Origin: Rhizobium leguminosarum
Lineage (GTDB): Bacteria > Pseudomonadota > Alphaproteobacteria > Rhizobiales > Rhizobiaceae
NCBI RefSeq assembly: GCF_004123835.1
Contig: NZ_MZMU01000008.1
Coordinates: 1 to 44,601, forward strand
Direction: 5' to 3'
Length of the DNA stretch: 44,601 bases
Shown in pieces: positions 12,081 through 19,893 of this stretch. Every line of letters begins with the position of its first letter. Positions within the stretch are counted from its first letter, which is position 1. The position numbers were made by a program, and so were the translations under genes. Under the pieces are notes generated by a model, which saw only the letters and a program-made list of their open reading frames with translations, did not search any database and was not told the origin of the DNA.

Positions 12081-12279
12081 ATGCCTCTACCACGACTGGC
12101 GCCGGGAAAGCGGAAAACCGGACCCGGCATCACGAAAGCTCTGGGGCAGACCGCTTGGGCCAAAGAACCGGATTGCCAACTTCTGGAACCGCTCTAAAAG
12201 CCCAGGCCCCAAAGGCCCCAAGTTGCGGCGTCTCTTAGCGAGTTTGGCGGGGGGAGGCAAGCGCGCGCGATAAAAGCTA

Positions 12280-12305
12280 TTGGCGAGCGGTTCCGCGCTC
12301 GCCAA
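12280..12305. other. perfect 10-bp hairpin between lysC and ubiG
   Basis: TTGGCGAGCG and CGCTCGCCAA pair perfectly around a six-base loop. There is no T run on either side, and both neighbouring genes start away from it, so it is not a simple terminator. It could be part of the ubiG 5' untranslated region or an operator. Confidence 0.4.
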
Positions 12306-12378
12306 TCCCCTGATCTGCGCCCCTTGACTTATGCCCCCGATCATCCGACTTCACATGTCAGAACGCAAGGAGTGGACG

Positions 12379-13125
12379 ATGACGGAAACCGCCAGAAGCA
12401 CGATCGACCAGGGCGAAGTGGACCGCTTCTCGGCGATGGCGGCGGAATGGTGGAGCCCGACCGGCAAATTCCGGCCGCTGCACAAGTTCAATCCCGTCCG
12501 GCTCGGCTATATTCGCGACAAAGCCTGCGAGAATTTCAGCCGTGATCCGAAAAGCGCGCGCCCGCTCGAAGGCCTGCGCGTGCTCGATATCGGCTGCGGC
12601 GGCGGTCTGTTGTCCGAACCTGTCGCCCGCATGGGCGCTTCTGTCGTCGGCGCCGATCCGTCCGAGAAAAATATTGGCATCGCCTCCACTCACGCGAAGG
12701 CCTCCGGCGTTTCAGTCGACTATCGCGCTGTCACCGCCGAGGAACTCACTGAGGCTGGCGAAACCTTCGATATCGTCTTGAACATGGAGGTGGTGGAACA
12801 TGTCGCCGATGTCGAATTCTTTATGACGACCTGCGCGAAAATGGTCCGCCCCGGCGGCCTGATCTTTGTTGCCACCATCAACCGCACGATGAAGGCGGCA
12901 GCACTTGCCATCTTCGCCGCCGAGAACATTCTGCGCTGGCTGCCGCGCGGCACACATCAGTATGAAAAGCTGGTACGCCCGGAAGAGCTGGAAAAGCCGC
13001 TGGCCGCAAACGGCCTTGAGATCACCGATCGCACCGGCGTCTTCTTCAATCCGCTGTCGAACCAGTGGAATCTGTCTAGGGATATGGATGTCAACTATAT
13101 GCTGGTGGCAAAGCGGCCGGCATAG
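12379..13125 (+). CDS. ubiG: ubiquinone biosynthesis O-methyltransferase UbiG
   Basis: UbiG carries out both O-methylations in ubiquinone synthesis, the first on the 2-polyprenyl-6-hydroxyphenol and the last on 3-demethylubiquinol, using SAM. The 248-residue class I methyltransferase has the N-terminal signature [17 protein letters not shown] (15-31), the SAM motif VLDIGCGGG (68-76) and the family stretch [14 protein letters not shown]. The ATG at 12379 is chosen because AAGGAG lies about seven bases upstream; an in-frame ATG further up lacks such a site. It is divergent from lysC, an arrangement I recognise from other rhizobia. Confidence 0.95.
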   Translation: MTETARSTIDQGEVDRFSAMAAEWWSPTGKFRPLHKFNPVRLGYIRDKACENFSRDPKSARPLEGLRVLDIGCGGGLLSEPVARMGASVVGADPSEKNIGIASTHAKASGVSVDYRAVTAEELTEAGETFDIVLNMEVVEHVADVEFFMTTCAKMVRPGGLIFVATINRTMKAAALAIFAAENILRWLPRGTHQYEKLVRPEELEKPLAANGLEITDRTGVFFNPLSNQWNLSRDMDVNYMLVAKRPA

Positions 13126-13208
13126 TTCCGACCATCAATAAGTCGGCTAACTTTCAACAGGCGCGACCTAGACCGAAATTGTAGCGGGCCATACGCGCGG
13201 ACTTCATG

Positions 13209-13637
13209 TCAGTTCACGTCTTCCGGCAAGACGGGAATGGCTGCGATCTCGATGCCCTCTTCCAAAAGCGCCTGCGCCTCGTCGACCGTCGCCTGGCCGA
13301 TGATGCCGCGGGCATCCGCCTCGCCGTAATGGATCCTGCGGGCTTCTTCGGGAAACTGCGTGCCGACGTCCTCGGAATTGGCCTTGACCGCCGCAACGGC
13401 CTCCTTGAGTTTTTGCAGGGCCTCGCGGCGCATGGCATCCATCGCCAGCGTCTGCATCGCGTCCTTCCCACGCGCGGTCGACACCGAAGGCGCCATCAAC
13501 AGCTTGGAAATGGCGGCGGAATGACAGACCGGGCAGGTCAGGAAGCCGGTTTCGACCTGACGGTCGAAATCGGCGCTCTCCGAAAACCAGCCTTCGAATT
13601 CATGGGCTTTGTCGCAGGTGAGGGAATAGCGGATCAA
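13209..13637 (-). CDS. DUF1178 family protein
   Basis: This 142-residue protein belongs to an uncharacterised proteobacterial family. It starts with IRYSLTCDKAHEFEGWF and has Cys residues near the N-terminus (LTCDKAHEF) and in a CPVC pair near residues 34-37, arranged like a small zinc ribbon. The rest is helical and charged, with no signal peptide or membrane segment. Its start overlaps the stop of the nitrilase-family gene by four bases (ATGA), so the two are translationally coupled. The function is unknown; the zinc-ribbon reading is inferred from the cysteines. Confidence 0.85.
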   Translation of the reverse strand: MIRYSLTCDKAHEFEGWFSESADFDRQVETGFLTCPVCHSAAISKLLMAPSVSTARGKDAMQTLAMDAMRREALQKLKEAVAAVKANSEDVGTQFPEEARRIHYGEADARGIIGQATVDEAQALLEEGIEIAAIPVLPEDVN

Positions 13638-14491
13638 GCGGCGACGCCTCCGGCGACTGCCCCCGCAATCTTCTCGACCGAGAATTCCCGGCCATTCCTC
13701 AGGTTCGGGATCTTGTCATGCGCAGCCTTGACCGCACTCGGATCGATCTCGGCGACGATAACCGCCTCGCCGGTGGCGCCGGCCGACGCCAGCACCGTGC
13801 CCCAGGGATCGACGATCATCGAATGGCCGAAAGTCTCGCGCCCATCGTCATGCCGGCCGGCCTGCGCGGCGGCGATGACGAAGACCCCGTTCTCGATCGC
13901 CCGTGCCCTGAGCAGGATCTCCCAATGCGCCTCGCCGGTCTGCTTGGTGAAGGCGGCAGGAACTGTCATCACCTCGGCGCCGGCAACCGCCTGGGCGCGG
14001 AAGAGGGCGGGAAAACGCACGTCATAGCAGATCGCGAAGCCCATTTCGGCAAAGGGCAGCGACAGGACGCGGGCCTCCGAGCCTGCTGTATAAGCGGCAC
14101 TTTCACGCCAGCTCTCGCCATTGTCGAGGTCGACGTCGAACATATGGATCTTGTCGTAGCGATTGAGAATCCTGCCGTCGGGACCGAACAGGAAACCGCG
14201 ATTGGCGATCTTGCCGTCGGCAAGGGCGATTGCCGTCGAACCGACATGCATGTGGATGCCGAATTCCCTAGCGAGTTCTGAGCCGGTCCTGACGATGATG
14301 TCATGCGCCTCGTCGGCAAGCACGGCGCGTGCCGCTGTACGGTCTCGCTGCAGCATGCCGGTCATCTCGGGTGTCTGCACATAAGTCGCGCCCTGGCCAG
14401 CGGCCTCGCGCACCAGCCGCGCCATGGCGGCGGCATTCTTCACCGGATCGACCCCGGAGCACATCTGGACGGCGGCGGCCTTGAAGCTCAT
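13634..14491 (-). CDS. carbon-nitrogen hydrolase (nitrilase superfamily, Nit-type)
   Basis: This enzyme hydrolyses a carbon-nitrogen bond by a Cys thiolate mechanism. From the chosen start the 285-residue protein shows the full Glu-Lys-Cys triad: Glu42 in TPEMTG, Lys114 in RYDKIHMFD and Cys155 in AICYDVRFP. Its closest named relatives by motif are Nit1/Nit2-type omega-amidases that repair deaminated glutathione, which would fit its place next to glutaredoxin; that substrate is inferred. The ATG at 14491 gives the family-typical MSFKAAAVQM start and leaves 10 bases after grxC. It is third in a comF-grxC-nitrilase-DUF1178 operon. Confidence 0.9.
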   Translation of the reverse strand: MSFKAAAVQMCSGVDPVKNAAAMARLVREAAGQGATYVQTPEMTGMLQRDRTAARAVLADEAHDIIVRTGSELAREFGIHMHVGSTAIALADGKIANRGFLFGPDGRILNRYDKIHMFDVDLDNGESWRESAAYTAGSEARVLSLPFAEMGFAICYDVRFPALFRAQAVAGAEVMTVPAAFTKQTGEAHWEILLRARAIENGVFVIAAAQAGRHDDGRETFGHSMIVDPWGTVLASAGATGEAVIVAEIDPSAVKAAHDKIPNLRNGREFSVEKIAGAVAGGVAA

Positions 14492-14501
14492 CGGTTCTTC
14501 C

Positions 14502-14759
14502 TCAGGCCGCCAGCATCGGGTCGAGCTTGCCGGCCCGATCGAGCGCAAAGAGATCGTCGCAACCGCCGACATGATCGGCGCCGATGAATATCTGCGGAAA
14601 AGTGGTACGCCCGTTCGACTTACCGATCATCTCCTGACGAAGATCCGGCGAAAAGGTCGCGTCGCGCTCGACATATTCGACGCCCTTTTCTTCGAGAAGG
14701 GACTTGGCGCGGGTGCAATAGCCGCAAAACTGCCGTGTATAGATGGTGACGGGTACCAT
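14502..14759 (-). CDS. grxC: glutaredoxin 3
   Basis: This small cytoplasmic thiol-disulfide oxidoreductase is reduced by glutathione and reduces protein disulfides and mixed disulfides. The 85-residue protein from the ATG at 14759 has the dithiol site CGYC at residues 12-15 (most family members have CPYC), the TVPQIFI-like cis-proline segment (here TFPQIFIG) and the GG-D glutathione-binding turn (GGCDDL). A GGAGAG ribosome site precedes the start, and a longer frame upstream is not needed. It lies between comF and the nitrilase-family gene with short gaps, so it is probably co-transcribed. Confidence 0.94.
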   Translation of the reverse strand: MVPVTIYTRQFCGYCTRAKSLLEEKGVEYVERDATFSPDLRQEMIGKSNGRTTFPQIFIGADHVGGCDDLFALDRAGKLDPMLAA

Positions 14760-14790
14760 AATCTCTCCAGACTGATGCCGGGTATTCCTG

Positions 14791-15567
14791 TCATATAGGC
14801 TCGGAGAGAGCCCTTGCAAAGGTCAAAACCGTTATGTCGGCCGCACCCGCCTTGCGTAGTGTCCGGCTTGCCGCAGCGACCGTCGCCCCTGTTGTATAGA
14901 CGTCGTCGACGAGGACGATGCGCTTGCCGAAAATGTCGTTTTCGCAACCCTTGGCAATCGAAAAAGCGCCCCTGACATTGTCCTCGCGCGCCTTGGCGCC
15001 AAGGCCGACCTGCTGGCTGGTGCGCTTGACGCGAATAAGCGTGGCGGCAAGCAGCGGCTTGCCTGAGAGCCTTGCCATATGGCGGGCAAGCTCGGCTGCC
15101 TGGTTGAACTTGCGCGCCAGCATGCGGCTACGGTGCAGCGGCACCGGGATCAGCGCATCGCAGCTTTCGACCGTCCCGTCGGAAGCGCGCAGCATCCAGG
15201 CTGCCATCATCGGCGCCAGATCGGTGCGATCGCGATATTTGAGCCCATGGACGAGATCGCGGACCGCGTGGTCGTAGGTCGCCGCCGACCGCAGCCGGTC
15301 GAAGGGCGGCGGGTTGGCGATCGCCTCGGCGCTGAGGATGCCGGCACCGAGATCGTGCGAGAAGGGAATGCCGAGCACCTCGCAATAGGGCCGTTCGATG
15401 AAGCGGATGCCGGACCAGCATTTCGCGCAGAGCCCGCGATGGCCGCCGGTCGAAATGCCGCAGACGGAACAGGCCGGCGGATAGAAAAAATCGGCAAGCA
15501 CCGAGAACGGCCGCAAGAGATGCACCCGCAAGAATTCTACCGGTCTTTCGAAATCGATTGGCACCAT
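14791..15567 (-). CDS. ComF family protein (phosphoribosyltransferase fold)
   Basis: ComF-type proteins carry a zinc-binding head and a type I phosphoribosyltransferase domain; in competent bacteria they assist DNA uptake, but in most proteobacteria their role is not settled. The 258-residue protein has a four-cysteine cluster (Cys33, Cys36, Cys47, Cys50), then the PRPP-binding loop IVLVDDVYTTGAT near residues 216-228. No other competence gene is in the window. It is the first gene of the leftward operon with grxC, the nitrilase-family gene and the DUF1178 gene. Confidence 0.88.
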   Translation of the reverse strand: MVPIDFERPVEFLRVHLLRPFSVLADFFYPPACSVCGISTGGHRGLCAKCWSGIRFIERPYCEVLGIPFSHDLGAGILSAEAIANPPPFDRLRSAATYDHAVRDLVHGLKYRDRTDLAPMMAAWMLRASDGTVESCDALIPVPLHRSRMLARKFNQAAELARHMARLSGKPLLAATLIRVKRTSQQVGLGAKAREDNVRGAFSIAKGCENDIFGKRIVLVDDVYTTGATVAAASRTLRKAGAADITVLTFARALSEPI

Positions 15568-15644
15568 GCCGTCGAGACTAGCGTGTTCTTCGCGAAAGGA
15601 AAATCGTCTTGCCGCACGGGCGGCGCGGGACTAAGGACATCGCC

Positions 15645-16529
15645 ATGGAAACGATCTTCGACAGAGCCCTGATCGCCGCACATCGCCATCGCGCGCTTGC
15701 CAACAACGATCCGAAAGCCGCCTTCCTGCTCGACATCGCCGCTGAGGAAATGGGCGAAAGGCTTTCCGTGGTCGAGCGGACCTTCGGGACCGCCGTCGAA
15801 CTGCATGGCGCGACCGGTGCTGCCGCCCGGGCCGCGCTGGCAACGGGCAAGATCGGCACGATGATCCGCGTCGAAAGCGAGAAGGCCTATGCCGGGCCGG
15901 ACGAAATCTTGATCGAGGCGCCGCTCGAGGACGTGCCGCTCGAACTGCAATCGGTCAATCTCATCCTTGCGCCGCTCAGCCTGCATCTGACCAACGATAC
16001 GCCGGGTGTCTTCATCCAGATCCGCCGCGCCCTGAAGCCGGACGGCCTTTTCCTGGCAGCGATCCCCGGCGCCGGAACCCTGCAGGAGCTGCGCGACGTG
16101 CTGCTGGCTGCCGAGGTCGAGATGACAGGCGGCGCAAGCCCGCGTGTCATTCCCTTCGCCGATGTGCGCGATGTCGGCAGCCTCATGCAGCGCGCCGGCT
16201 TCACGCTGCCGGTGATCGACGCGGAAAACTATACCGTGCGTTATGATTCACTCTTTCCACTGATGCGGGATCTAAGAGCGATGGGCATGAGCAACCCGCT
16301 CGCAGCCCGCGCCCGGATGCCGCTGACGCGCGCCTTCTTCCTGCGTGCAGCGGAAATCTACGCCGAACGTTATTCCGATCCCGACGGACGCATCCGCGCC
16401 ACCTTCTCGATCATCTACGTCTCAGGATGGGCGCCGCACGAGAGCCAGCAAAAGCCGCTCAGGCCGGGCTCGGCCAAGGCACGCCTTGCCGATGCGCTGA
16501 AGGTGGACGAGCACAAGCTCAGACAGTAG
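15645..16529 (+). CDS. NDUFAF5/BioC-like methyltransferase-fold protein
   Basis: This 294-residue protein has the class I methyltransferase fold and resembles the NDUFAF5 (C20orf7) group. The human member modifies an arginine of the complex I subunit NDUFS7 during assembly. Supporting blocks are FDRALIAAHRHRA at the N-terminus, LILAPLSLHLTNDTPGV (about 106-122), a post-motif with LKPDGLFLAAIPGAGTL, and FADVRDVGSLMQRAGF. The first SAM glycine motif is weak (VELHGATGA rather than GxGxG), as in that group. The ATG at 15645 has TAAGGA upstream. It is divergent from the comF operon. Complex I assembly is an inference from the family. Confidence 0.8.
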   Translation: METIFDRALIAAHRHRALANNDPKAAFLLDIAAEEMGERLSVVERTFGTAVELHGATGAAARAALATGKIGTMIRVESEKAYAGPDEILIEAPLEDVPLELQSVNLILAPLSLHLTNDTPGVFIQIRRALKPDGLFLAAIPGAGTLQELRDVLLAAEVEMTGGASPRVIPFADVRDVGSLMQRAGFTLPVIDAENYTVRYDSLFPLMRDLRAMGMSNPLAARARMPLTRAFFLRAAEIYAERYSDPDGRIRATFSIIYVSGWAPHESQQKPLRPGSAKARLADALKVDEHKLRQ

Positions 16530-16544
16530 CAGCCGGCTGCTTCT

Positions 16545-16712
16545 TCAATTCACGGTCAGATTGTTGTTGATCACGTTGAAGACGTCGTGCAGGGCGCCGG
16601 AGAAGACCCCAAGAGCGGAGACGAGAGCGGCGCCAATGAGGGCGGCGACCAGGCCATACTCGATCGCCGTCGCACCTCTGGTATCTGCAACAAATGCTTT
16701 CAAAAGACGCAT
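16545..16712 (-). CDS. Flp-family type IVb pilin
   Basis: This 55-residue protein is a tight-adherence (Flp) pilin precursor. It has a short basic leader (MRLLKAFVADTRG), the prepilin processing region ATAIEYGL with the Glu five residues into the mature part, and one hydrophobic helix (GLVAALIGAALVSALGVF). CpaA/TadV-type peptidases cut before the ATAIEYGL block. No cpa/tad assembly genes are in this window, so it appears as an orphan pilin. The ATG at 16712 is chosen because the upstream frame extension lacks leader features. Confidence 0.88.
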   Translation of the reverse strand: MRLLKAFVADTRGATAIEYGLVAALIGAALVSALGVFSGALHDVFNVINNNLTVN

Positions 16713-16784
16713 GACCCCACCCGCCGCGAGAAACCGACAACAAACGCCCAATTCCACGACCATCGGGACGATGGCCGGTATTTT

Positions 16785-17102
16785 TCAGCAACCGGCGCCG
16801 ACACCGTAGCCCTGGACGACGCAGACCGAGCCGGGCGTATCCTGGAGGACGCTGCGGCGGATCGTGTAACGCTTGCCGCTTTCGCTCTTGGGGATCGATC
16901 CTGTCGTGATCGTATCGAAATCCGCCGGAGCACTGGCAAAGACGCTTTTCTTCGAGGAATCCGCAAGCATTGGCGTCAGAATAAGCGTCAGCGCGACCAC
17001 CGCCGTGCCGAACAGGAGGGCGATATTCAGCGCACCCGTCCTGCGCGAGGCAGACGAGGCCCGTTCCTTTTCCCGGACAGCTTTCCAGAAATCATCGTCC
17101 AT
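16785..17102 (-). CDS. hypothetical single-pass membrane protein
   Basis: I do not recognise a named family. From the ATG at 17102 the protein has 105 residues: a charged cytoplasmic head (MDDDFWKAVREKERASSASRR), one membrane segment (about 23-42, ALNIALLFGTAVVALTLIL), and a Ser/Thr-rich outer tail that ends in two cysteines (CVVQGYGVGAGC). Charge suggests the N-terminus is inside. It sits next to the orphan Flp pilin in the same direction with a 72-base gap, so a link to pilus or envelope is possible but unproved. Homologues in other rhizobia are likely. Confidence 0.7.
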   Translation of the reverse strand: MDDDFWKAVREKERASSASRRTGALNIALLFGTAVVALTLILTPMLADSSKKSVFASAPADFDTITTGSIPKSESGKRYTIRRSVLQDTPGSVCVVQGYGVGAGC

Positions 17103-17228
17103 AACGTCAAGCCTTTTAATACACGCACGCCAGATGCTTGATTGAGGCCGATCTTTGGCAGAAGGTGTTAAACGATCCATTAATATCCACAGCCGAAAAC
17201 GGTGTGGCACAATAATAATCAGACAATG

Positions 17229-17642
17229 CTAAAGTAAATCCTGCAACATCGGGATGAGCGGCTCGTCGGCCGGCGGCATCGGATAATCGCGCAGCGCCTG
17301 CGGGCGCACCCATTTCAGCGCCTGGCCCTCGCGGCCCTGGGGAATGCCCTCATAGCGCCGGCAGATATAAAGCGGCATCAAAAGGTGGAAGGTCTCGTAG
17401 GAGTGGCTGGCAAAGGTCAGTGGCGCAAGGCAGGCGATCTTGGTGTGGATGCCGAGCTCTTCCTCGAGCTCGCGCACCAGCGTTTCCTCCGGCGTCTCAC
17501 CCGGCTCGACCTTGCCGCCGGGAAACTCCCAGAGCCCGGCTAGCGACTTTCCCTCGGGGCGCTGTGCCAACAAGATACGCCCATCGGCATCGATCAGCGC
17601 ACAGGCGGCGACCAGCAATATCTTCCGGCCCGCCTCGCTCAT
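17229..17642 (-). CDS. mutT: Nudix hydrolase, MutT-type 8-oxo-dGTP diphosphatase
   Basis: MutT removes 8-oxo-dGTP from the nucleotide pool and so prevents A:T to C:G mutations. The 137-residue protein has the complete Nudix box, G-x5-E-x7-REUxEE-x-GU (starting [20 protein letters not shown]), and the MutT-like [20 protein letters not shown] stretch before it. The ATG at 17642 overlaps the stop of the upstream GNAT gene (ATGA), so translation is coupled. It is the last gene of an argJ-GNAT-mutT operon. Confidence 0.92.
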   Translation of the reverse strand: MSEAGRKILLVAACALIDADGRILLAQRPEGKSLAGLWEFPGGKVEPGETPEETLVRELEEELGIHTKIACLAPLTFASHSYETFHLLMPLYICRRYEGIPQGREGQALKWVRPQALRDYPMPPADEPLIPMLQDLL

Positions 17643-18445
17643 CGCGGCTCCCTTTGCCAATAGCAATAATGATAGGCGTTGCGAAAACCGAGGCGCTCAT
17701 AGAGTGCGATGGCCGGACGGTTGGACAGCTTCACCTGCAGCCAGGCCGAACGGGCGCTGCGCATGCGCGCCCAGCGCAGCGCCGAGGTCAGGATCTCGGT
17801 GCCGAGCCCCTCACGCCGGCGCGCCTCGGACACCGAAAGCGACATGATGCCGGCGAGGTCGTTGTCCTGGACACAGAGCACGGTCGCAAGCGGGCCGTCC
17901 GCCGCGTTCTCGATCATGAACAGGCCGGATGGCGGCTTGATCGCCGAAATGATTTCGGCAAGCGCCGGCTTCAGCGTCGGCGCCGCTCGGTCGACAGCAA
18001 GGTTGGCGTCGACGAAACGGCCGACATCATGGGTCGGCAGGTGATCGAGCGTATCCGGCAGCTCCGCCTCGGCAAGGTCGCAAGTCATCACCACCGTCTC
18101 GTCGAAGCGCGTCCAGTTCTGGGCGCGCAGAAGTTCGATCAGCACCGGCGAGGCAAGCGGCGTCTGACGGACCACGGCGGCGCGGCCATAGGCCTCGAAC
18201 TTCCGGCTCGCTTTTTCCAGGCGGATTTCAACGTCGCGATGATCCGAGGGATCGAGCGGCACGATCGAATTCAGCCGGTTGGACGGGTGGCCGGCCGTCA
18301 GCCGCACCTGCCAGCTGCCGTCATATTGCACGGATGCCGCCGGCCAGGCGCGGAAGCCGACGGCCTCCAGCCTGCGCACCAGCGGCAGATTGTGTGAGGA
18401 AATGGATGCCTGCGCCAATGAACGATCAGCTCCGATAGTCGCCAT
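17639..18445 (-). CDS. GNAT family N-acetyltransferase
   Basis: This 268-residue protein has a C-terminal GNAT domain (about 145-268) with the acetyl-CoA loop RREGLGTEI and the typical end [14 protein letters not shown]. The N-terminal half is an unassigned GNAT-like lobe, so it may be a double-GNAT protein. The substrate is unknown. The start at 18445 overlaps the 3' end of argJ by 20 bases, and the stop overlaps the mutT start, so it is embedded in that operon. The neighbours suggest no clear substrate; the arrangement argJ-GNAT-mutT recurs in rhizobia as far as I recall. Confidence 0.87.
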   Translation of the reverse strand: MATIGADRSLAQASISSHNLPLVRRLEAVGFRAWPAASVQYDGSWQVRLTAGHPSNRLNSIVPLDPSDHRDVEIRLEKASRKFEAYGRAAVVRQTPLASPVLIELLRAQNWTRFDETVVMTCDLAEAELPDTLDHLPTHDVGRFVDANLAVDRAAPTLKPALAEIISAIKPPSGLFMIENAADGPLATVLCVQDNDLAGIMSLSVSEARRREGLGTEILTSALRWARMRSARSAWLQVKLSNRPAIALYERLGFRNAYHYCYWQREPR

Positions 18446-19667
18446 TGATCGCAACATATTCCTTGGTGAGGTCGCAGGTCCAGACGGTTGCCGTGCCGGC
18501 ACCCAGCCCGATATCGACTTTGACGGGGATATCCTGCGCCTTCATGACGTCCGAGGCCGCCGCCTCGGAATAATCGGGATCACGCTCGCCATTGACGGCG
18601 ACCCTGATATCGCCGAACCAGATGGCGAGCCGGTCGCGGTCGGCCATCTCGCCGGATTTGCCGACGGCCATGACGATACGGCCCCAGTTGGCGTCTTCGC
18701 CGGCGGCCGCCGTCTTGACCAGCGGCGAATTGGCGATCGACAGCGCGATGCGCTTGGCGGCGGCATCGCTCTCGGCACCTGTCACGGTGATTTCGAGCAT
18801 CTTGGTGGCACCCTCGCCGTCCCGCACCACCTGCAGCGACAAATCCTTCAGCACTTCGTTGAGTGCGGCCCGGAAGGCGGCAAGGCGCGGGTCGTCGGCG
18901 CGCTCGATGCGAGCATGGCCGTCCTCGGCTGCGGCGCCCGTTGCAAACAGCATCAGCGTATCGGAAGTGGAGGTGTCGCTGTCGACGGTCATGGAATTGA
19001 AGGTCGGGCCGACGCCGTCGGACAGAAGCGCCTGCAGCGCGGCAGGCGCAATGTCGGCATCGGTGACGACGAAGGAAAGCATCGTCGCCATATCAGGCGC
19101 GATCATGCCGGCGCCCTTGGCGATACCGTTGATCGTCACGGCCACGCCGCCGACCTCGGCGCTGCGGGTCGAAACCTTCGGATAGGTGTCGGTCGTCATG
19201 ATCGCCTTGGCGGCCTCGAACCAGCAATCGCCGGTCGCTTCAACCTGCATCCGATCCAGAACGTCTGCGAATTTGGTGGCATCGAGCGGCTCGCCGATGA
19301 CGCCGGTCGAGGCCAGATAGACCTCGTTTTCGGCGCAGCCGACGGCAGCCGCAGCCGACTTCGCCGTCAGTGCGGTCGCCTGGCGGCCCTTCAGGCCGGT
19401 GAAAGCATTGGCATTGCCTGAGTTGACGACGACGGCGCGGGCGCTGCCATGGGGGAGATTGGCCCGGCAGAAATCGACCGGCGCCGACGGGCACTTAGAG
19501 CGGGTAAAAACGCCCGCAACGGCCGCCGGTCTGTCGAAAACCATCATCAGCACGTCGGTACGGTTCTTGTACTTGATGCCGGCGGAAGCCGTCGCCATGC
19601 GCACGCCGCGCAGCGGTGGCATCGAGACGAAGGACTTCGGAGCGAGCGGAGAGACGGAACCGGACAT
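18426..19667 (-). CDS. argJ: bifunctional glutamate N-acetyltransferase / amino-acid acetyltransferase ArgJ
   Basis: ArgJ moves the acetyl group from N-acetylornithine to glutamate, recycling it in arginine synthesis; bifunctional forms also use acetyl-CoA. The 413-residue precursor cuts itself before a threonine that becomes the nucleophile. That site is seen as Thr195 in [15 protein letters not shown], close to the family consensus KGSGMIAPNMATML. The chosen ATG at 19667 gives the family-typical start; a short upstream extension is possible. It is the first gene of an operon with a GNAT gene and mutT. Two palindromic RIME-type units lie just upstream, from 19686. Confidence 0.96.
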   Translation of the reverse strand: MSGSVSPLAPKSFVSMPPLRGVRMATASAGIKYKNRTDVLMMVFDRPAAVAGVFTRSKCPSAPVDFCRANLPHGSARAVVVNSGNANAFTGLKGRQATALTAKSAAAAVGCAENEVYLASTGVIGEPLDATKFADVLDRMQVEATGDCWFEAAKAIMTTDTYPKVSTRSAEVGGVAVTINGIAKGAGMIAPDMATMLSFVVTDADIAPAALQALLSDGVGPTFNSMTVDSDTSTSDTLMLFATGAAAEDGHARIERADDPRLAAFRAALNEVLKDLSLQVVRDGEGATKMLEITVTGAESDAAAKRIALSIANSPLVKTAAAGEDANWGRIVMAVGKSGEMADRDRLAIWFGDIRVAVNGERDPDYSEAAASDVMKAQDIPVKVDIGLGAGTATVWTCDLTKEYVAINGDYRS

Positions 19668-19685
19668 GATGAGACCTGCCAATGA

Positions 19686-19729
19686 GCATTTCCAGGCGAA
19701 ATGGAAACCGGTTCGCCGTCCGGAAATGC
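19686..19729. repeat. RIME-type palindromic unit 1 (upstream of argJ)
   Basis: GCATTTCC (19686-19693) and GGAAATGC (19722-19729) are perfect inverted ends of a 44-base palindromic unit with the rhizobial GGTTCGCCGTCCGG-like interior. It lies 17 bases from unit 2 and belongs to the rhizobial intergenic mosaic family by its form and context. Confidence 0.65.
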
Positions 19730-19746
19730 GACAACAAACGATGCCG

Positions 19747-19794
19747 GAGCATGATGCCGAAAAGTGTCAGCGGTTTTCGGACGACATCATGCTC
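19747..19794. repeat. RIME-type palindromic unit 2 (upstream of argJ)
   Basis: GAGCATGATG (19747-19756) and CATCATGCTC (19785-19794) are perfect 10-base inverted ends. On the complementary strand the interior reads AAAACCGCT followed by ACACTTTT. The element at 37154-37197 has the same core, AAAACCGCT then CACACTTTT, which shows that the two belong to one repeat family. I recognise this as a common rhizobial intergenic palindrome. Confidence 0.8.
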
Positions 19795-19861
19795 TGCTTT
19801 TTGATTTAGACCCGGATTCAGATTTCAGGTCGATCAGGCCCTAATCATCCGGATCTAATGA

Positions 19862-19884
19862 AGGGCCCGGAAGAACCGGGCCCT
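19862..19884 (-). terminator. hairpin terminator after ppiC
   Basis: AGGGCCCGG and CCGGGCCCT form a perfect 9-bp stem with an AAGAA loop, nine bases beyond the stop codon of the leftward ppiC gene. The T run is weak, so it may be a less efficient or Rho-aided terminator. Confidence 0.65.
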
Positions 19885-19893
19885 GATGCGAAA

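Noticed and set aside
10718..12378. Possible lysine riboswitch upstream of lysC
   Set aside because: The upstream region of the minus-strand gene shows no lysine-box elements; the only structure is the simple hairpin at 12280-12305.
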